A stretch of 64,000 bases of DNA from Betaproteobacteria bacterium (lineage in GTDB: Bacteria > Pseudomonadota > Gammaproteobacteria > Burkholderiales > Casimicrobiaceae). Location of the stretch: NCBI GenBank assembly GCA_016717855.1, contig JADKEV010000072.1, forward strand, positions 13,921 through 77,920, written 5' to 3'. Shown piece after piece: positions 62,413 through 64,000 of the stretch (the first letter of the stretch is position 1; every line of letters starts with the position of its first letter). The position numbers and the translations under genes were made by a program. The notes under the pieces were generated by a model. It saw only the letters and a list, made by a program, of their open reading frames with translations, made no database searches and was not told the DNA's origin.

Positions 62413-62705
62413 ACATGGACGCCTCCCTTTTCGCAAGGGCCGTTTCTTCGTTCTGACATCGCACAGAGTCGATTGCAGCCATACATTCGGTCTTTAGGTG
62501 CAGCCGTTTTGATGGCTGCTGACGCATGATGAAATACGCTGGTCGTGGCTCAATCATCCTAGCGTGCTCAAGGCACTATGGGTTTTGCGAGCTTTCACGA
62601 CCCCGGTCTGACCTATGCTGTCATCACTGGAAATTGCCCGAGCAATCGATAGATGCGCCTCCATGAAATCGTTGCGTACTGCCTGCTCTTACTCTCCCAT
62701 TCCGC
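62413..62705 (-). ncRNA. Candidate bridge RNA in the non-coding end of the IS element
   Basis: IS110-family recombinases are guided by an RNA from a non-coding end; in the IS1111 group it lies after the transposase gene, as here. On the minus strand, bases 62566 to 62535 form a stem (CACGCT with AGCGTA) around a 20-base loop. The loop and the adjacent stem base hold TAGGATG, identical to the left half of the target repeat, and CGACC, complementary to GGTCG of its right half. Further on, ATTTCAT (62535-62529) is complementary to ATGAAAT at the transposase-proximal end of the element, and ATGTAT (62486-62481) matches its other end. A GCAGCC/GGCTGC hairpin lies at 62501-62520. Exact RNA ends are unknown. 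Confidence 0.45.
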
Positions 62706-63743
62706 TCAATCCGCCGTGCCGGCTACTGGCTTGGCATAGTCGGCATCAAACGCTTGCCCACTGCGCAGCACCGCCCACATCCGGCGCGCGTTCTTCGCCG
62801 CCAGCGCCACCACCGCTATGTTGTGGCCCCGGCGCTGCGCCAGCTTGACCACCCAATCGTTCGCATATTTCGGATTGCTCATCCGTACCTTCACCACCGC
62901 GCGGGCACCGTGGATCAATAGCCGGCGCACGTAGGAATTGCCGCGTTTGCTGATCCCCAGCTTCACCTCGCGCCCACCGCTGCTGTGTTCCCGCGGCGTC
63001 AGCCCCAGACCGCACGCAAACCGCCGCGCGCTCGCAAACGTACTAGCGTTGCCAAACGCCGCCACCGTGGCCGTCGCCGTCAACACGCCCACACCGGGAA
63101 TCGTATCCAGGCGCCGGCTCTCCGCATTGGCCCGGTGCGCCACCTGGATTCGCGCTTCCAGCGCACTCAATTGCGTCTCCAACGCACTCCAATGAGTGAG
63201 CAGATCCTCGACCAATTGCCGCAACATCCCGTCCGCCGCCCGTCCCTGCCAAGCCCGCACTTGCTCGCGCAACTTCTTGGCCCCAGGGCTCATCACTTCG
63301 CCAAACTCCGCCAACAGCCCGCGCAACTGGTTGGTCGTCGCAATCCGTTGTTTCTGCCACAGTTCCCGCACCCGATGCAGCGACTGCAGTTCCTGCTCAG
63401 CCCGGGTGCGAATGCGCACTGCCGGTACCGCCGGACGCACCACCGCCTCCGCAATACCCCCCGCATCCCGCGCATCCGACTTGTCCCGCTGCACGTACGG
63501 CTTCACGTATTGTGGCGCCATCATCTTGATCTGATGCCCGCAGCTGCCAATCCGCCGCGCCCATTCGTGCGCACCACCGCAGGCCTCCATCCCCACCAGG
63601 CTCGGCGGCAACTGCGCAAAAAATTCCATCACCTCGCTGCGCTTCAGCTTCTTGCTCCGCAGCTTCTTGCCCTGCGCATCATTGACCTGCACCTGAAACA
63701 CGTTCTTTGCCAGATCCAAACCAACTACGATATCCTTTCCCAT
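62706..63743 (-). CDS. IS110-family transposase (DEDD recombinase)
   Basis: The protein has 345 residues; ATG 63743 (MGKDIVVGLDLAKNVFQVQV) is chosen over an upstream one because it starts at the conserved RuvC-like domain. First Asp is in VVGLDLAK, the Glu in LVGMEACGGAHEWAR, and the further acidic pair in RDKSDARDAGGIAEA. A coiled-coil middle (about 130-215) leads to the C-terminal Transposase_20 domain (LDTIPGVGVLTATATVAAFGN). The catalytic Ser lies in the REHSSGGR region, then LGISKRGNSYVRRLLIHGAR. It catalyses RNA-guided excision and insertion. No frameshift is seen, so it may be active. Confidence 0.95.
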   Translation of the reverse strand: MGKDIVVGLDLAKNVFQVQVNDAQGKKLRSKKLKRSEVMEFFAQLPPSLVGMEACGGAHEWARRIGSCGHQIKMMAPQYVKPYVQRDKSDARDAGGIAEAVVRPAVPAVRIRTRAEQELQSLHRVRELWQKQRIATTNQLRGLLAEFGEVMSPGAKKLREQVRAWQGRAADGMLRQLVEDLLTHWSALETQLSALEARIQVAHRANAESRRLDTIPGVGVLTATATVAAFGNASTFASARRFACGLGLTPREHSSGGREVKLGISKRGNSYVRRLLIHGARAVVKVRMSNPKYANDWVVKLAQRRGHNIAVVALAAKNARRMWAVLRSGQAFDADYAKPVAGTAD

Positions 63744-63829
63744 GACGCTTCCCTCCGCGCTAAGTGGTTGGTCGAACTTCCACTTTGGCACATCGATGCC
63801 GTTTGCGGACGGGAGGCGTCCATTTCATT

Positions 63830-63837
63830 ATCCTACG
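63830..63837. repeat. Dispersed palindromic repeat, copy D2, right remnant (ATCCTACG)
   Basis: Joined to 62384-62412 with one AT removed, this gives a full unit ending CCCATCCTACG like copy A2. It marks the right boundary of the insertion. Confidence 0.8.
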
Positions 63838-63846
63838 AGCCACGGA

Positions 63847-64000
63847 CTACGCGTTCGCTTGCGCGAAGCGCCCGATCGAGAATGCGGCCAGCGGCGTGGC
63901 GGTGCCGGTCGCCAGCAGTTCGGCCACGGTTTTGCCGACGCCCGGGTTGAGCGCGAAGCCTTCGCCATTGAAGCCGAAGCGTAGTGCAGGCCGGGCACGC
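63847..64000 (-). CDS. C-terminus of an FAD-dependent (DAO-family) oxidoreductase, 5' end outside window
   Basis: The visible 50 residues end at TAG 63847. They read RPALRFGFNGEGFALNPGVG, then KTVAELLATGTATPLAAFSI and GRFAQANA. The G-x-N/H-G-x-G-F-x-L-x-PG-x-G-x-x-VAELL pattern is the FAD-proximal C-terminal helix of glycine/sarcosine oxidase-like enzymes and D-amino-acid dehydrogenases. The substrate cannot be told from this part. The IS element lies 17 bases downstream of its stop, so the gene itself is not broken. Confidence 0.65.
   Translation of the reverse strand, partial: RARPALRFGFNGEGFALNPGVGKTVAELLATGTATPLAAFSIGRFAQANA

Larger units (their letters stand above)
62413..63829 (-). mobile_element. 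IS110-family (IS1111-like) insertion sequence, about 1.42 kb
   Basis: The ends are set by the interrupted repeat. A 13-base inverted repeat, ATGGACGCCTCCC (62415-62427) and GGGAGGCGTCCAT (63811-63823), lies two bases from one end and six from the other; such asymmetric subterminal repeats are typical of the IS1111 group. The dinucleotide AT occurs at both junctions (62411-62412 and 63830-63831). The element has one transposase gene, a short 5' end (about 86 bases) and a long non-coding 3' end (about 290 bases). It looks complete. Confidence 0.82.

Noticed and set aside
62598..62603. CGACCC in the IS non-coding end as a guide for the target
   Set aside because: In the transcribed (minus) sense it gives GGGTCG, the wrong sense for a right-side target guide; the CGACC inside the loop at 62541-62545 fits better.

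Overview
The window is GC-rich chromosomal DNA of a Gram-negative bacterium, most likely a betaproteobacterium (Burkholderiales/Nitrosomonadales/Rhodocyclales range). The main support is the uninterrupted minus-strand core cluster rpsB-tsf-pyrH-frr-uppS-cdsA-dxr-rseP-bamA-ompH-lpxD-fabZ-lpxA-lpxB-rnhB, together with DUF4936, DUF1631 and DUF3617 proteins, the lipid A genes and the codon bias. No rRNA or tRNA gene was seen. Only the first and last genes are cut by the window edges.

Layout. 0-9 kb: an exported OB-fold protein, a TPR-GGDEF protein, an M16 zinc protease, a QseB/QseC-type two-component pair, a hydratase and a CDF metal transporter. 8.8-13.7 kb: a MacA/MacB/TolC-type tripartite efflux operon whose frames are broken about ten times. 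14.1-20 kb: a VIT1-family transporter, a GrpB-like protein and a catabolic group (class II aldolase, ketopantoate-reductase-like enzyme, Ldh-type dehydrogenase, two-subunit 3-oxoacid CoA-transferase). 20-31.9 kb: a DUF1631-MaoC polypeptide, HrpA helicase, an orphan ABC solute-binding protein, two small proteins, an exported methyltransferase and a CaiB-type CoA-transferase. 32-35 kb: proton-pumping transhydrogenase pntAB. 35.2-49.8 kb: the essential translation and envelope operon, which runs from ribosome and nucleotide supply through undecaprenyl, phospholipid and isoprenoid synthesis to BamA and lipid A. 49.9-52.1 kb: ygfZ-DUF4936-NRDE. 52.2-55.2 kb: a tandem pair of small membrane proteins facing a tadA-DUF2087-ldcA-GNAT operon. 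55.3-60.9 kb: an exported group of a cytochrome c/Ig-like/DUF5648 protein divergent from a DUF1800-DUF1501 pair. 61-64 kb: AraC-HTH and HAD sequences, dispersed palindromic repeats, an IS110-family element and the tail of a flavin oxidoreductase.

The most interesting observation is at 62.4-63.8 kb. An IS110-family (IS1111-like) element sits exactly inside a copy of a palindromic repeat found elsewhere in the window. Its long non-coding end can be folded by eye into a hairpin whose loop carries matches to both halves of that repeat, as expected for the target-binding loop of a bridge RNA. Other leads are in-frame DUF1631-MaoC and AraC-HAD joins, a duplicated family of roughly 75-residue membrane proteins, three FNR/Anr-like boxes, and a CX4CH cytochrome next to a DUF1800 protein with dockerin-like calcium loops.

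Caution about frames. rpsB, which is essential, carries a one-base deletion, and single-base slips in short homopolymers also explain breaks in the GGDEF, GNAT and ABC-ATPase genes. Broken frames here should therefore be read first as sequence errors, and in-frame fusions need confirmation for the same reason.
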